A program made the position numbers and the translations under genes. The notes beneath the pieces are model-generated. The model ran no database searches, was not told where the DNA came from, and worked only from the letters and a program-made list of their open reading frames with translations. Of a stretch of DNA of 48,954 nucleotides, positions 21,401-30,365 are shown piece by piece (the stretch's first letter is position 1; each line of letters opens with the position of its first letter). The stretch is from an uncultured Cyclobacteriaceae bacterium (GTDB lineage: Bacteria > Bacteroidota > Bacteroidia > Cytophagales > Cyclobacteriaceae). The stretch lies in contig CANLOE010000051.1 of NCBI GenBank assembly GCA_947492745.1, positions 1 through 48,954 on the forward strand, given 5' to 3'.

Positions 21401-21508
21401 TTGCTCTGTAACTAGGGTCGGTTCGGTAATCATCTGTGCCACTGTGGAGTTCGTCAGTAAAAACACTATACATGCCAGTCCTAAGTATTGCTTGATTTTT
21501 TTAGTCAT
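18413..21508 (-). CDS. FG-GAP/VCBS repeat protein with UnbV/ASPIC and bacterial Ig-like (Big2) domains
   Basis: This is a predicted secreted or surface protein of 1031 residues. After a signal peptide (to about 25, ending STVAQ) come at least six calcium-binding FG-GAP loops of the DxDxDGxxD type (for example DIDQDGDYD, DFDNDGDLD, DLNNDGFED) over about 120-640, consistent with a beta-propeller. An ASPIC/UnbV domain (about 655-725; GAEVYLKT, VTVRWRNGETTEL) and two Big2 domains (about 736-910; VQWSSSDERVFTV, WVSSHPGVATISSSG) follow. No type IX sorting domain is visible at the C-terminus. I use the ATG at 21508 rather than the TTG at 21523. Calcium-dependent adhesion or glycan binding is plausible but not shown. 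Confidence 0.88.
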   Translation of the reverse strand: MTKKIKQYLGLACIVFLLTNSTVAQMITEPTLVTEQTPLIVTYKATGPLVKRVTFDVTMDSDYASLSLMDGESVLLDNVHIPSAGKHELNGLIRFSSNDDKVLKVSVKSGDVTLHRMDIEAYPGLGIPSFEDISEQAGLDRVNSIKYGGPCVADIDQDGDYDFILINHNAETNKLYWNNGDGTVRKHDQNLSRWWLEDLHGASCADFDNDGDLDIMQTKGGGNGKNPSLPDFWRNDDGKLVLVTGDVGLNAGARGRGARWSDMDLDGDLDIMFINAKDINGETPQHLFYRNKGDGTFEPLRVPGIELVDAQRALVTDLNNDHIDDIVLYDPTNTVWLGNGDFTFTEATAQMPKDFSSMRRMMGATDIDIDNDGDFDLYFARGKAFGVGDRPTFDFHPFQKRIDIKIRQKGSYEMTLQAEGNIDFQDYDFVGRNGFKGEDFPVYLGKKKDRHTFKVGGKLSIAPSMAKGWPKRLSDNGIYFGHIGKGYWKSAVVINGDIFWNVGFGLTGVKSSEPQFVPLNRNEPDLLLRNDEGSFTDVSQEWNVPQAGNHSGVAVGDLNNDGFEDLFVHRWGFLSSKPADYMLLNTGKGHFERMTPTDASDVDDDGHGDMGQLFDFDLDGDLDMLNGSDDHGMWYLYGNKGISHNNYALVKVGYAPRSHVDAIGAEVYLKTAHSEYRKRIGSSGEIFSQSLLNIVHFGLGKAERIEKVTVRWRNGETTELTDKKVNMLLDTDKVDPEKIIIPWTRPKVRKGTSIQLSAEIMPINADKQVQWSSSDERVFTVTRGKVKAVGKVGKKAVIKAMSPVSGISSSLPLTIEKYYPVPVEKIEIDGGDTTLYEGDSLQLLATAYPVQADNRDWDWVSSHPGVATISSSGLVTALKTGSASLKAVSNGKKHIEGKKSLKVLAYTAPYISFGDSTHYLNTAYVIGEEMKVKVNYHAGSGHTVASQDLGGVKVMLRELDFRRAYRNIVYLEKDALGEEAGTIHATFKLDGLVPSSELPEGHAYYLIVYMASSNGTLYTKSLSPLTIVGKE

Positions 21509-21844
21509 AATCCTTTGCTTCAATATAGTATCAGTGTGTTGGTCTGCCTATGGATTTCATAATCTCTTTTCGGCTAAAGTAGAGCATAAAAACGTAATCT
21601 CCCTATGTTTATTCGGCCCTTATTACAAAGTTTTGTAGCTGGAAACAATATCTTTCCCTCTCCAATACCATTAACCGGGCATTTTCTTCACGCTTGTGAC
21701 TGTCTCATTTTGCACTTGAAAAGATAATAATAAATATTCAATATAATTTCTTTCAAAACAGCTCCTTACCTGTCAAAGGTATCGGACATTCCGTTTGGTC
21801 CTAAACCCAAAATGATCAATGGACGACCTTATCGAAAAGTATAT

Positions 21845-22022
21845 TCCAACCCGGATCATGCATTAGCCCTTCTATTGCGGCCTTTAATAGCTGCAAATCG
21901 GCAAAGTCAATGCGTTTTCCGAATTCACCATAGCGGTGCTACGCTGAATCCGATAAAACACCCTGATCTATTGCTTTTTAAACCCTCATAACTAAGGGCC
22001 AATACATAATCCGGGCTCAAAC
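21845..22022 (-). repeat. Family A repeat, minus orientation
   Basis: It is bounded by CCAACCCGGATCATGCATTAG and by AATACATAATCCGGGCTCAA, which are the inverted ends of the family. The central hairpin reads, on the minus strand, CGTAGC-ACC-GCTATG with one G-U pair. The rest of the 786-bp gap (21509-22294) holds a short stretch at about 21690-21770 whose ends (GACTGTCTCATTTTG, TTTCAAAACAGC) resemble family C ends. Beyond that I recognise nothing. Confidence 0.65.
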
Positions 22023-22294
22023 TACTTCAGGAGCAAATCCGTTTTCATTTTCTATCAAAATTCACGGGATATGTCCGGACAGACGGTACTGGTTTTTCGC
22101 ATGAAAAGAAGTACATTGCAAATGCACCGGACCGATAACAGAAAGATGTTTTTGGCGTTTTTTTTGAAACTATTTTTCTTCAACGGCTAAACCTTAGGCA
22201 TACTTACCGAGTCTAAACTTAATAAGAAGATGGGGCTTTCGAAGTCATCCGAAAACCAAAATAAGGGGTATATGCCCCGAAAGAATTCTACATT

Positions 22295-23701
22295 ATGGAT
22301 AACCTACTAGAAGTAAGGCATTTGATGAATCGTGCCGGTTTTGGCTGTTCGATTCAAGAGCTGAGACACTTAGAGAAACTGAACAGAAAGTTCGCCGTGA
22401 AACTACTGTTCAAAGACTCACAAAAATATGACCCGATATCTTTAGTGGGCAAAGAATTAATGCCCCATTGGTTAATGCCCGAAAAACCGCCCAAGGATAA
22501 AGCAAAGATACTTCAAGAACAATCCAGAAAAAAAGTCAAAGAGATCAACACAACATGGGTGAAGCGTATGGCTATGGGTAAATCAGTCTTGCGGGAGCGC
22601 ATGACTTTGTTCTGGCACGGCCACTTTGCCTGTGTCAGTGGCAACGCTTATTTTGTGCAGGTACAGAACAATACACTGCGGAAACATGCTCTTGGTAAAT
22701 TCAGGGATTTATTATTGGCCGTATCCAAGGACCCGGCCATGCTATTGTTTCTGAATAATCATCAAAACAAAAAAAAGAGCCCCAATGAAAATTATGCTCG
22801 CGAACTATTGGAGCTCTTCTCTATAGGTCATGGACATTATAGTGAACCGGATATAAAAAATGCAGCCCGAGCTTTTACGGGTTGGGGACTGGGTAAAAGT
22901 GGCGGGTTCCACTTCAATGAGCGACAGCACGATTTCGGTGAGAAGACGTTCATGGGCAAAAAAGGTGACTTCAATGGAGCGGATATTGTCGATATCATTC
23001 TGGCCTCGCCCAAAACGGCCAAATTTATCACGGAGAAAATCTATCGCTATTTTGTCAATGAGCAAGGAGGAGAGGATGTAATATCCAAGTTATCACAGCA
23101 GTTCTACGATTCCGGGTATGACATCGAGCTATTAATGGAGCAGATATTCCTGTCGGACTGGTTTTATGACGAGAAAAATGTCGGCACGAAAATAAAGTCA
23201 CCGGTAGAACTGATTGTCGGTCTTATCAAGCAACTTAATGGAGAGTTTGTCAAAGAAGACAGTATATTATTTCTTGAAAACAACTTGGGCCAGATACTGT
23301 TTTTCCCGCCCAATGTGGGGGGCTGGCCCTCGGGCAAAGCTTGGATAGACAGTAGTAGCCTTGCCTTCCGAATGGTCATTCCTGCTGTGCTAGCCAGTAG
23401 CGGTAAAAGTGGCTATCAAGCCAAAAAAGAAGGAGATGCCAATGCACCCGAAATCGGGAAAGGCATGGCGGAAAAGCTCAAGATGTCCATCGATTGGAAA
23501 GGTCTGAAACACTATCTTTCCCTAGAAAAAAAAGGAAAAAAAGAACTGGATAGGTTTGCGCTGTTTTTCTTGGGAAGAGAAACCTCTGCTGCCAATATCG
23601 ACATGATCGCCAACTCTCTCTCTTCCTACAAAAGTGCCGAAGTGGCTTTCCGCAAACGCTGTATTGCCTACATGTCACTGCCCGAATATCAGCTTTGCTG
23701 A
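22295..23701 (+). CDS. DUF1800 family protein
   Basis: The 468-residue protein has the family blocks MNRAGFG near the start, TLFWHGHFA, NENYARELLELFSIGHGHY, ARAFTGWG and FPPNVGGWPSGKAWI. No signal peptide is visible. DUF1800 proteins are almost always encoded beside a DUF1501 protein in Bacteroidota and Planctomycetota. Their biochemical role is not established, though a joint exported enzyme or assembly function is usually suggested. Here DUF1501 follows 311 bp downstream, the gap being filled by a family A repeat. Confidence 0.9.
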   Translation: MDNLLEVRHLMNRAGFGCSIQELRHLEKLNRKFAVKLLFKDSQKYDPISLVGKELMPHWLMPEKPPKDKAKILQEQSRKKVKEINTTWVKRMAMGKSVLRERMTLFWHGHFACVSGNAYFVQVQNNTLRKHALGKFRDLLLAVSKDPAMLLFLNNHQNKKKSPNENYARELLELFSIGHGHYSEPDIKNAARAFTGWGLGKSGGFHFNERQHDFGEKTFMGKKGDFNGADIVDIILASPKTAKFITEKIYRYFVNEQGGEDVISKLSQQFYDSGYDIELLMEQIFLSDWFYDEKNVGTKIKSPVELIVGLIKQLNGEFVKEDSILFLENNLGQILFFPPNVGGWPSGKAWIDSSSLAFRMVIPAVLASSGKSGYQAKKEGDANAPEIGKGMAEKLKMSIDWKGLKHYLSLEKKGKKELDRFALFFLGRETSAANIDMIANSLSSYKSAEVAFRKRCIAYMSLPEYQLC

Positions 23702-23753
23702 ACAACGTGGGGGAATGATAAAAACCCAATGGCTCTCCGAAGCCCGGAAGAGG

Positions 23754-23929
23754 TTCAACCCGGATCATGCGTCGGAACTTCGTAACGAGGGTTTAAATGT
23801 GCATAAATAAGGGAGTTTTACTGGATTTAGCATAGCACCGCTATAGTGAATTCAAAAAACTTAGTGCAACGACTGATTTGCAGATAGTTAGATCCGAAGT
23901 AGATTTTTCAATGCATGCCCCGGGTTAAA
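23754..23929 (+). repeat. Family A repeat between the DUF1800 and DUF1501 genes
   Basis: It runs from TCAACCCGGATCATGCG to TGCATGCCCCGGGTTAAA, inverted-end sequences shared with the copies at 36552-36723 and 41558-41893. The central hairpin CATAGC-ACC-GCTATA is at 23831-23845. At about 176 bp it is full length. Its position separates a gene pair that is usually adjacent. Confidence 0.7.
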
Positions 23930-24012
23930 GCAACACTACAGTATAAAAAATATCGGATGGAGTTCCGCACATCGACATCCATCTTATGAAATAGCATAAA
24001 GAAAAGAAGGTT

Positions 24013-25236
24013 ATGGAAAACCATAGAAGAAAATTTCTGAAACAGTCGGCCCTCGCTACAGCGGGGTCTTTTTTGATTCCCGGGTTTTTAAAGGCCTATG
24101 AGCAAGAATCCTTTCTCCCTCATAACGCACTACGGGGCAATAGGGAAAAGGTATTGGTTATGATCCAATTATCCGGAGGGAATGACGGGCTCAATACCAT
24201 CGTCCCCTATCAAAACGACATCTATTACCAACGTCGCCCGCGTTTGGCCATTCCGAAATCGGAAGTGATAAAGGTTACCGATGAGTTAGGTTTCAATCCT
24301 GAGATGAGCCCCTTGAAAAAATTATATGACGAGGGCCTGCTCACTGTGCTGAACAATGTGGGTTACCCCAATCCCGACCGTTCTCACTTTCGATCCATGG
24401 ATATTTGGCACAGTGCCAGCCCTTCCGATCAGTACTGGCAGCATGGATGGCTCGGAAGGTACCTCGATGCGACCTGCGGAGGTAGTCCCAATCCGCATAT
24501 GGCCGTAGAGGTGGACAATGCACTGAGCTTAGCACTAAAAGGTGAGCATGTGAAGGGGCTTGCCATGAGCCACCCGAAGAAGCTACATCGCATCGTCTCC
24601 GGAGAACCCTTCAGATCGCTCAACAAACACTATCACGGTGAACCGTTGCAAAACGCCTCTATGGATTATTTGTACAAGACCATGGCCGAGACCGTCTCAT
24701 CAGCTAATTATATTTATGACCGTAGTCAGGAATATACGACCAGCATATCCTATCCCAACCACTATTTTGGTAGAAATCTAAAAACAATTGCGGGCCTCAT
24801 CGGCTCGGGATTGAATACAAAAGTATACTATACCTCTATGAATGGCTTCGACACCCATGTCGGACAGAAAGGAAAACAAAAGAAACTGCTAAAACAATAC
24901 AGTGAGGCCCTGTATGCCTTCGTGCGGGACCTGAAGGCTTCGGGAAGCTTTGAGGATACACTTATCGTTACCTTTTCGGAATTTGGACGACGTGTGGATC
25001 AGAACGCCAGCGGAGGGACCGATCATGGTAAGGCCAATAACCTTTTTATTGTCGGCAAGCACTTGAAAAAACCCGGTTTTTTCAATTCAGGTCCTGACTT
25101 ACATCAGTTGGATGAAGGAGATCTGGTACATCAGGTCGATTTTAGAAGAATCTATGCTACCTTACTTGGGCAGTGGTTACAGAGTGATGCCCAAGCCATT
25201 CTTCGAGGACAGTTCGAACCACTTCCCTTTGTTTGA
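24013..25236 (+). CDS. DUF1501 family protein with Tat signal
   Basis: The N-terminus HRRKFLKQSALATAGSFLIP is a twin-arginine signal, so the folded protein should be exported by the Tat system, suggesting a bound cofactor or metal. Family blocks are QLSGGNDGLNTIVPY, RSHFRSMDIWHSA, NGFDTHVGQKGKQ and TFSEFGRRVDQNASGGTDHG; the conserved Asp/His residues fit the alkaline-phosphatase/sulfatase-like fold assigned to this family. At 407 residues it is normal in length. It pairs with the DUF1800 gene upstream. Substrate unknown. Confidence 0.9.
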   Translation: MENHRRKFLKQSALATAGSFLIPGFLKAYEQESFLPHNALRGNREKVLVMIQLSGGNDGLNTIVPYQNDIYYQRRPRLAIPKSEVIKVTDELGFNPEMSPLKKLYDEGLLTVLNNVGYPNPDRSHFRSMDIWHSASPSDQYWQHGWLGRYLDATCGGSPNPHMAVEVDNALSLALKGEHVKGLAMSHPKKLHRIVSGEPFRSLNKHYHGEPLQNASMDYLYKTMAETVSSANYIYDRSQEYTTSISYPNHYFGRNLKTIAGLIGSGLNTKVYYTSMNGFDTHVGQKGKQKKLLKQYSEALYAFVRDLKASGSFEDTLIVTFSEFGRRVDQNASGGTDHGKANNLFIVGKHLKKPGFFNSGPDLHQLDEGDLVHQVDFRRIYATLLGQWLQSDAQAILRGQFEPLPFV

Positions 25237-25413
25237 GTCTGGAATTTCCTTTAAAAATGTTTTCATTTCTCTATTTTTACAGAAAAGGATTATAGGTGTA
25301 TCGTTGGTCTATAGGGCAAGGGCAGTCGAACCGACGACAATCCACCTTATACAATTACAAATCAGCAACATACCATTAACAGCACCTATAATCTCCATTA
25401 CAATTAAAAAAAT

Positions 25414-25653
25414 ATGCGCGTCGTCAGAGAATTCGAACAAAAAGGGTGTAGAGTCAGTGTTTTTTCCTGGAACGAAAAATATTTGATCAAATTGGAACAA
25501 GGTCTTATCGAACAAACGTTCAAGATAAGTGAGATGGATCTGGCGGGAGATGAGGATATCGACCTATTACTGGACGATGCTTTTATGGATGCCGCCCTGA
25601 ACCGTTTTAAAGAAATGCATTTATCATTGAACAAAGCTTTACAAAATACTTGA
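25414..25653 (+). CDS. Small acidic protein of unknown function (79 residues)
   Basis: The sequence MRVVREFEQKGCRVSVFSWNEKYLIK...ALQNT has no signal peptide or membrane segment and a strongly acidic middle (SEMDLAGDEDIDLLLDD). It looks cytoplasmic and mixed alpha/beta. Its stop codon overlaps the TTG start of the next gene (TTGA, 25650-25653), indicating translational coupling and a joint role with that membrane protein. I do not recognise a named family, although the composition and operon position support a real gene. Confidence 0.7.
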   Translation: MRVVREFEQKGCRVSVFSWNEKYLIKLEQGLIEQTFKISEMDLAGDEDIDLLLDDAFMDAALNRFKEMHLSLNKALQNT

Positions 25654-26414
25654 ACTTCAGCGTAAAAAAACCTTCAGTACCGCAGATAAGCGAAGAAATC
25701 ATTGCCTTTTGCTACTTGTACAAAGACAAGGATGAAAAGAACAAGTGCCTATTGACAGCAGAGCACCTACACTTGATCAAAGGAGGGAGACATACCGTTT
25801 TCGAGCTTTGGGAGCTAAGAGAGGTAGGCTTTCAGCATAAAAAAATACTTGCCCCCTTGGTTTCTGGAGGCATTTCTGCCTCTTTGGGTAGCATAGCCCT
25901 TATTAACTATTTTGCCAACCCATGGCTGATGCTTTCCATCTGTTTCATGGGCGTCTTCCTGTTCTATCATGGCTGGCGTGGGTCCCCTACCCTATCCATG
26001 GTCACCTCTATCAAAGAAGATCACTTTATGATGAGGAGTATCAGTAATAATCTGTCCTCCTTCATCCACTATGTCAATCAGTACCTCGAAAGTCAGCGTT
26101 TCCCTGAGAAAAGAATGTTCTATGCATCCCTATCACCGGAAAAATGGGAGAAGGAGAAGGAAGTCATTTTGAAAAAGGGCTTTGAGTTCGTGGAGAACAA
26201 GCCTTTGATGCTCTATACCTATGCCCAGCTTCAATACCATCGACAACAATCAAAACATCGGATATTTTTAGCTATCGACCCTGTTCTGGCACGATGTGAG
26301 ATCAGGTTCGAACGCATCGGAAAGGATGGCCTTCACCCTTTTGCCTATGGTAGTATTACCCCGGAATCCATCATTATTCCCGACGATAATCACAGCAAAA
26401 AAATCAGCTATTAG
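25650..26414 (+). CDS. Predicted membrane protein of unknown function (254 residues)
   Basis: It starts with TTG inside the stop codon of the preceding gene; no later in-frame ATG precedes the conserved-looking region. Two hydrophobic helices lie at about 75-115 (LVSGGISASLGSIALINYF and LMLSICFMGVFLFYHGW). They separate a short basic N-terminal part with an HTVFELWELREVGF segment from a soluble C-terminal part of about 140 residues. The upstream arrangement resembles a small PH-like domain before two helices, but that is only an impression. It is followed 61 bp later by the acyltransferase gene and may belong to the same operon. Confidence 0.7.
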   Translation: MNFSVKKPSVPQISEEIIAFCYLYKDKDEKNKCLLTAEHLHLIKGGRHTVFELWELREVGFQHKKILAPLVSGGISASLGSIALINYFANPWLMLSICFMGVFLFYHGWRGSPTLSMVTSIKEDHFMMRSISNNLSSFIHYVNQYLESQRFPEKRMFYASLSPEKWEKEKEVILKKGFEFVENKPLMLYTYAQLQYHRQQSKHRIFLAIDPVLARCEIRFERIGKDGLHPFAYGSITPESIIIPDDNHSKKISY

Positions 26415-26475
26415 AAATACCTTTGTCTTTACAGAAGATTTGACTGCTTAATTTTTATCTTTGGAGCTTCACATT

Positions 26476-28194
26476 ATGGCAGCAAGAGCAATACAGCGTA
26501 AAAGTACCAAGCAAAAAAAGACGGGTAGTTATAGTCCCATATTACCAAAAACGGCGCAGTGGCCCGTTGTTCAGCTAAGTAAAAACAGGAAGGACTTCAT
26601 CAAAGCTGTAGCGGAGGACAGTATTTCGAAGATATTGTTATCACACTCCGGCAAGGGAGCCCTTATAGAGGAAATAGAGACTACGCTATACCGTGAACAA
26701 CTGCGCATCAAGCAAAATCCTTGGAAGGTCGACCCTGAAGATGAAAAGGATTTTTGGAAGGATATCAAATCGAGGTTGGTCAATTTTTCTCCGCAAAGCG
26801 GAGTCGAAGAGGAAAAAAACGGGGATTCCATCCGTAAGATCATGTATGATATTATCTTCCGCTATGCTGATGAGATTGCCGGAAATTTCAAACCAAGTTC
26901 ATATCGCCTAGCTCGGGAAATCGTCAAGTTTGGCTTTGCCCGCTTATTGAATGCGGCGAGAATCAAAGGCTTTGGTGCTTTTTTTACCAATAAACTGACC
27001 CTAAAGGACAAAATAAAAATTGTCGGTGAAACCGATCAGATACGGGCCCTTGCTACCAAAGGCACCGTAGTGATGGTACCGACGCATTTCAGTAATTTGG
27101 ACTCTATACTGATCGGTTGGATTATTCATGCCCTGGGTCTTCCCGCTTTTATTTATGGTGCGGGCCTGAACTTATTCAATATAGGCATCCTGGCCTATTT
27201 CATGAATAGTCTAGGAGCCTACAAAGTAGACCGTCGTAAGAAAAACCTGCCCTATTTAGAGACATTGAAATCTTATTCTACCCTAGCCTTGCAAAAAGGA
27301 GCACATAGCCTGTTCTTTCCGGGAGGTACGCGATCGCGGTCGGGCAAGTTAGAGAAAAGCCTTAAACTTGGCCTCCTCAGTACTACTATGGAAGCTCAGC
27401 GCATTAACTATAGCGATCAGGATGATAAGGCCCAGAAGATATTCATCGTACCTGTAGTCCTCAACTACCACTTTACACTGGAGGCCCCTGGCCTTATCAA
27501 TGAATACCTGAAAAGAAAAGGGCAGGAAAGGTACTATGTTGAGAATGACCAATACTCCACCTCTTTTCGAATGGTGAAGTTTCTATTGAAATTTTTCACC
27601 AAGGGTTCGGACATTTCCGTTTCCATCGGCAAAGGGATGGATGTACTGGGCAATTATGTCGATATGGAAGGCAATAGTATCGACAAGCAGGGCCGTATCA
27701 TCGACACCAAGGACTATTTTATGTCCGATGGTAAGATAACCGTCAACAAACAAAGGGAAAAGCAATATACCAGAATGCTCAGCAGTATCATCGTAGAGGA
27801 ATACCACCGTATCAATCGGGTATTTGCGAGCCACTTGGCTGCTTTTACTGCTTTTCAGCTCTTGAGAAGACGGTATTATAAACTCGACCTGTACAACTTC
27901 CTCCGACTACCTGAGGAAGAGCTGGTTCTTCCTTACCTGGAGTTCAGGAACAATTATGAAAGGCTTCGACAAAAAATCTTCGAACTGAAAAGTGAAGGCA
28001 AGGTCCAAACAGCTCCCCATCTGGAAGGGGATATCGACAAAGTCATCCGATTAGGGCTGGAGAATGTAGGCATGTACCATTCCAAGCGCCCACTCGTTAA
28101 AACAAAATCGGGAGATATTACCAGTAAAGACCTGAACACCTTATTCTACTATCACAACCGACTAGATGGGTACGACCTTGAAAAATACATCTGA
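26476..28194 (+). CDS. Glycerol-3-phosphate/lysophosphatidate-type acyltransferase (PlsB/PlsC superfamily)
   Basis: This predicted membrane-associated enzyme acylates glycerol-3-phosphate or a related acceptor at the start of phospholipid synthesis. The HxxxxD active-site motif is VPTHFSNLDS (about residue 203) and the substrate-binding block is FFPGGTRSRSG (about 280). At 572 residues it is much longer than PlsC (about 240) and closer to the PlsB-type, with N- and C-terminal extensions. I choose the ATG at 26476 over the TTG at 26461. Its 3' end overlaps the gpsA start by 29 bp, and gpsA makes sn-glycerol-3-phosphate, which supports that acceptor. Which acyl donor it uses cannot be told. Confidence 0.85.
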   Translation: MAARAIQRKSTKQKKTGSYSPILPKTAQWPVVQLSKNRKDFIKAVAEDSISKILLSHSGKGALIEEIETTLYREQLRIKQNPWKVDPEDEKDFWKDIKSRLVNFSPQSGVEEEKNGDSIRKIMYDIIFRYADEIAGNFKPSSYRLAREIVKFGFARLLNAARIKGFGAFFTNKLTLKDKIKIVGETDQIRALATKGTVVMVPTHFSNLDSILIGWIIHALGLPAFIYGAGLNLFNIGILAYFMNSLGAYKVDRRKKNLPYLETLKSYSTLALQKGAHSLFFPGGTRSRSGKLEKSLKLGLLSTTMEAQRINYSDQDDKAQKIFIVPVVLNYHFTLEAPGLINEYLKRKGQERYYVENDQYSTSFRMVKFLLKFFTKGSDISVSIGKGMDVLGNYVDMEGNSIDKQGRIIDTKDYFMSDGKITVNKQREKQYTRMLSSIIVEEYHRINRVFASHLAAFTAFQLLRRRYYKLDLYNFLRLPEEELVLPYLEFRNNYERLRQKIFELKSEGKVQTAPHLEGDIDKVIRLGLENVGMYHSKRPLVKTKSGDITSKDLNTLFYYHNRLDGYDLEKYI

Positions 28195-29227
28195 CAAGCC
28201 TGTAGGCGTTATCGGAGCGGGAAGTTTTGGTTGTGCCATGGCTAATCTGTTAGCAGCCAATAGCAGTGTACTGCTCTATGCAAGAGACCCTGAGCAGGTG
28301 TCCCAAATCAATCAACATCATGAGAACAAAGGGATACAATTGAGCCACAATATCAAGGCCATAAATGACCTTGAAGCGATTGCCAATCAATGCGACATTC
28401 TTTTTCCCATGATCCCCTCTTCCGGTTTTCGTGATATGATACAAGACCTATCCCCTTACCTGCACCCGTATCATATTCTGATTCACGGTACGAAGGGGCT
28501 TGACTTTTCCCTTCCAAAGGGGGAAACCCTGGTCAGTCATCCCTCCCTGAGTCGGGAAGAGGTGAAAACAATGAGCGAGGTCATCAAAGATGAAAGTGTT
28601 GCCATCAGGGTAGGCTGTCTTGCGGGACCCAACCTGTCCAGAGAACTGATCGATGGCCAACCGGCAGCCACTGTTGTTGCCAGTCACTTTGATGAGGTAA
28701 TACTGGCAGGACAGAAACTGTTGCGTAGCGACCGGTTCCAAGTATATGGCAACACGGACCTCATCGGCATAGAACTCACGGGAGTCCTGAAAAATATTAT
28801 TGCTATCGCCGCAGGCATATTAAGTGGGCTTGGCTATGGGGAAAATGCCAAGGGACTCCTGATCAGTCGCGGGGTTGTCGAGATGATCTATCTGGGAAAG
28901 GCTTTGGGCGGCAATACTCAGGCATTTATAGGTCTAGCGGGCATTGGGGACTTGGTGGCCACTTGTAACAGTACTTTGAGCCGTAACTATACTGTGGGGA
29001 ATCGTTTGGCCAAGGGAGAATCCTTGGAAAAAATCCTAGAGACTATGGAAGAAACCGCCGAAGGTATCAATACCGTGAAAATAGCCAAACGCTTCGCAGA
29101 GCATTATAAGGTAAGAGCGCCTATCACTCAAATGCTCTATAAAGTACTTTTCGAGCAACTTGCTCCGGAAGAAGCCTTGCAATACCTGATGAAGTACCCT
29201 TTCAACTCGGACATCGATTTCCTCTGA
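28166..29227 (+). CDS. gpsA: NAD(P)-dependent glycerol-3-phosphate dehydrogenase
   Basis: This cytoplasmic enzyme reduces dihydroxyacetone phosphate to sn-glycerol-3-phosphate for membrane lipids. The nucleotide-binding GVIGAGSFGCAMANLLA opens the protein, followed by the conserved LKNIIAIAAGI (catalytic Lys) and GLAGIGDLVATC. The length of 353 is slightly above the usual 330-340, due to about ten extra residues at the N-terminus. The ATG at 28166 lies inside the acyltransferase gene; a later start is possible. Overlap with the acyltransferase gene implies co-expression of supply and use of glycerol-3-phosphate. Confidence 0.95.
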   Translation: MGTTLKNTSDKPVGVIGAGSFGCAMANLLAANSSVLLYARDPEQVSQINQHHENKGIQLSHNIKAINDLEAIANQCDILFPMIPSSGFRDMIQDLSPYLHPYHILIHGTKGLDFSLPKGETLVSHPSLSREEVKTMSEVIKDESVAIRVGCLAGPNLSRELIDGQPAATVVASHFDEVILAGQKLLRSDRFQVYGNTDLIGIELTGVLKNIIAIAAGILSGLGYGENAKGLLISRGVVEMIYLGKALGGNTQAFIGLAGIGDLVATCNSTLSRNYTVGNRLAKGESLEKILETMEETAEGINTVKIAKRFAEHYKVRAPITQMLYKVLFEQLAPEEALQYLMKYPFNSDIDFL

Positions 29228-29274
29228 CCCTTTTTGTATACAGTAATGGGAAAATAGCATGAACTTTTTCCTCT

Positions 29275-30321
29275 CTAAAAATCGGGACAGGGTATCTGTC
29301 TTACGTTCTTTGGTGGCTTACGTGGGTTGGCCATGGGCCATGAATAGGACATGGAAAATTCGTGGGCACCTCCACTGCTTGCTCCCAGTTGGGATATCGT
29401 ATAGTCGTAACTATAACCGATATTCAGGACATCATTTTCACCTTTTTTGGTAAATCCCACCAAAAAGACAAGAGACTCATTATTGGGAAATCCCTCGAAG
29501 GGCTTAAAGGGGAGCCCTCGATACCATAGACCGAAAATTATCGGTTCTGCCGTGAGGTAAAGTCCAAGGTCCAATTGATCAAAGCTGCCTTGGGTCTTGT
29601 ACTGAAAAGTAGGTGTCAGGCTCCTTTCCTGCGGCTTGGAATAGAGTCCCGATCCGATAGTCCCGGGCTTCAGCATGATTTTGTATCCTCCATGAAAAGA
29701 GAATTTGCGCGGCAGTGGACTTTGCTCTCCTACGATGGATTGGTTGGGGGCATTCAGATGATGCGCTCCGATACCGAACCATGCTCTGCGCGTATACAGA
29801 ACACCTCCTGCCGCCAAATCGATAAATGTTTTGCTCAGACCGCTTTCGAAGCGTTCTCCCGAAGGTGTGGTAGGATCGAAGTTACCCGTATTCGGATTGA
29901 ATTGATTGCCGAAAGTAAGGTCCGCAAAGCTTACATTTCTATTGTACACCGAAACCTGTAGGCCCGGTCGAAAGGTAAGATTGGGAGTAAGGTACAATTG
30001 ATAGGAATACAATAGGCCGATATTGGTCGAACGAAGGTCGGCCAATCCTTCTTTATCATGGGTAATCAACATACCTACTCCGCTATTGTAATCGTCCAAA
30101 TAGTAATCGAAATAGGCCGACATGGTGACAAAAGAAGCATCCAGCGCCGGCCACTGGCTCCGGTAGTTAATGCCCGCTCTTGCCTGCTGGGTAGCTCCGG
30201 TGAAAGCAGGGTTAAGGTACAGAGGAGCTGCATAAAACTGTGAAAACTGTGGGTCTTGAGCCTGAACCCATAGCGGCGCTCCTAGAGTCAAAAAACAAAA
30301 AATAAAGAGTAATTTCCGCAT
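29275..30321 (-). CDS. PorP/SprF family type IX secretion-associated outer-membrane protein
   Basis: A signal peptide ending WVQAQ is followed by the family N-terminus DPQFSQFYAAPLYLNPAFTGA and a beta-barrel-like pattern of alternating aromatic strands (LGLYLTAEPIIFGLWYRGLPF) to the end. SprF of Flavobacterium is needed for surface delivery of the adhesin SprB, and relatives are usually encoded beside large proteins with a type-B C-terminal domain. Here the divergent neighbour at 30689 is exactly such a protein. Length 348 is typical. It converges on gpsA with 47 bp between stop codons and no clear terminator. Confidence 0.92.
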   Translation of the reverse strand: MRKLLFIFCFLTLGAPLWVQAQDPQFSQFYAAPLYLNPAFTGATQQARAGINYRSQWPALDASFVTMSAYFDYYLDDYNSGVGMLITHDKEGLADLRSTNIGLLYSYQLYLTPNLTFRPGLQVSVYNRNVSFADLTFGNQFNPNTGNFDPTTPSGERFESGLSKTFIDLAAGGVLYTRRAWFGIGAHHLNAPNQSIVGEQSPLPRKFSFHGGYKIMLKPGTIGSGLYSKPQERSLTPTFQYKTQGSFDQLDLGLYLTAEPIIFGLWYRGLPFKPFEGFPNNESLVFLVGFTKKGENDVLNIGYSYDYTISQLGASSGGAHEFSMSYSWPMANPRKPPKNVRQIPCPDF

Positions 30322-30365
30322 AAAATCTTTTTTTCACTAAAAAGGACCAAAATAGTCAATATATT

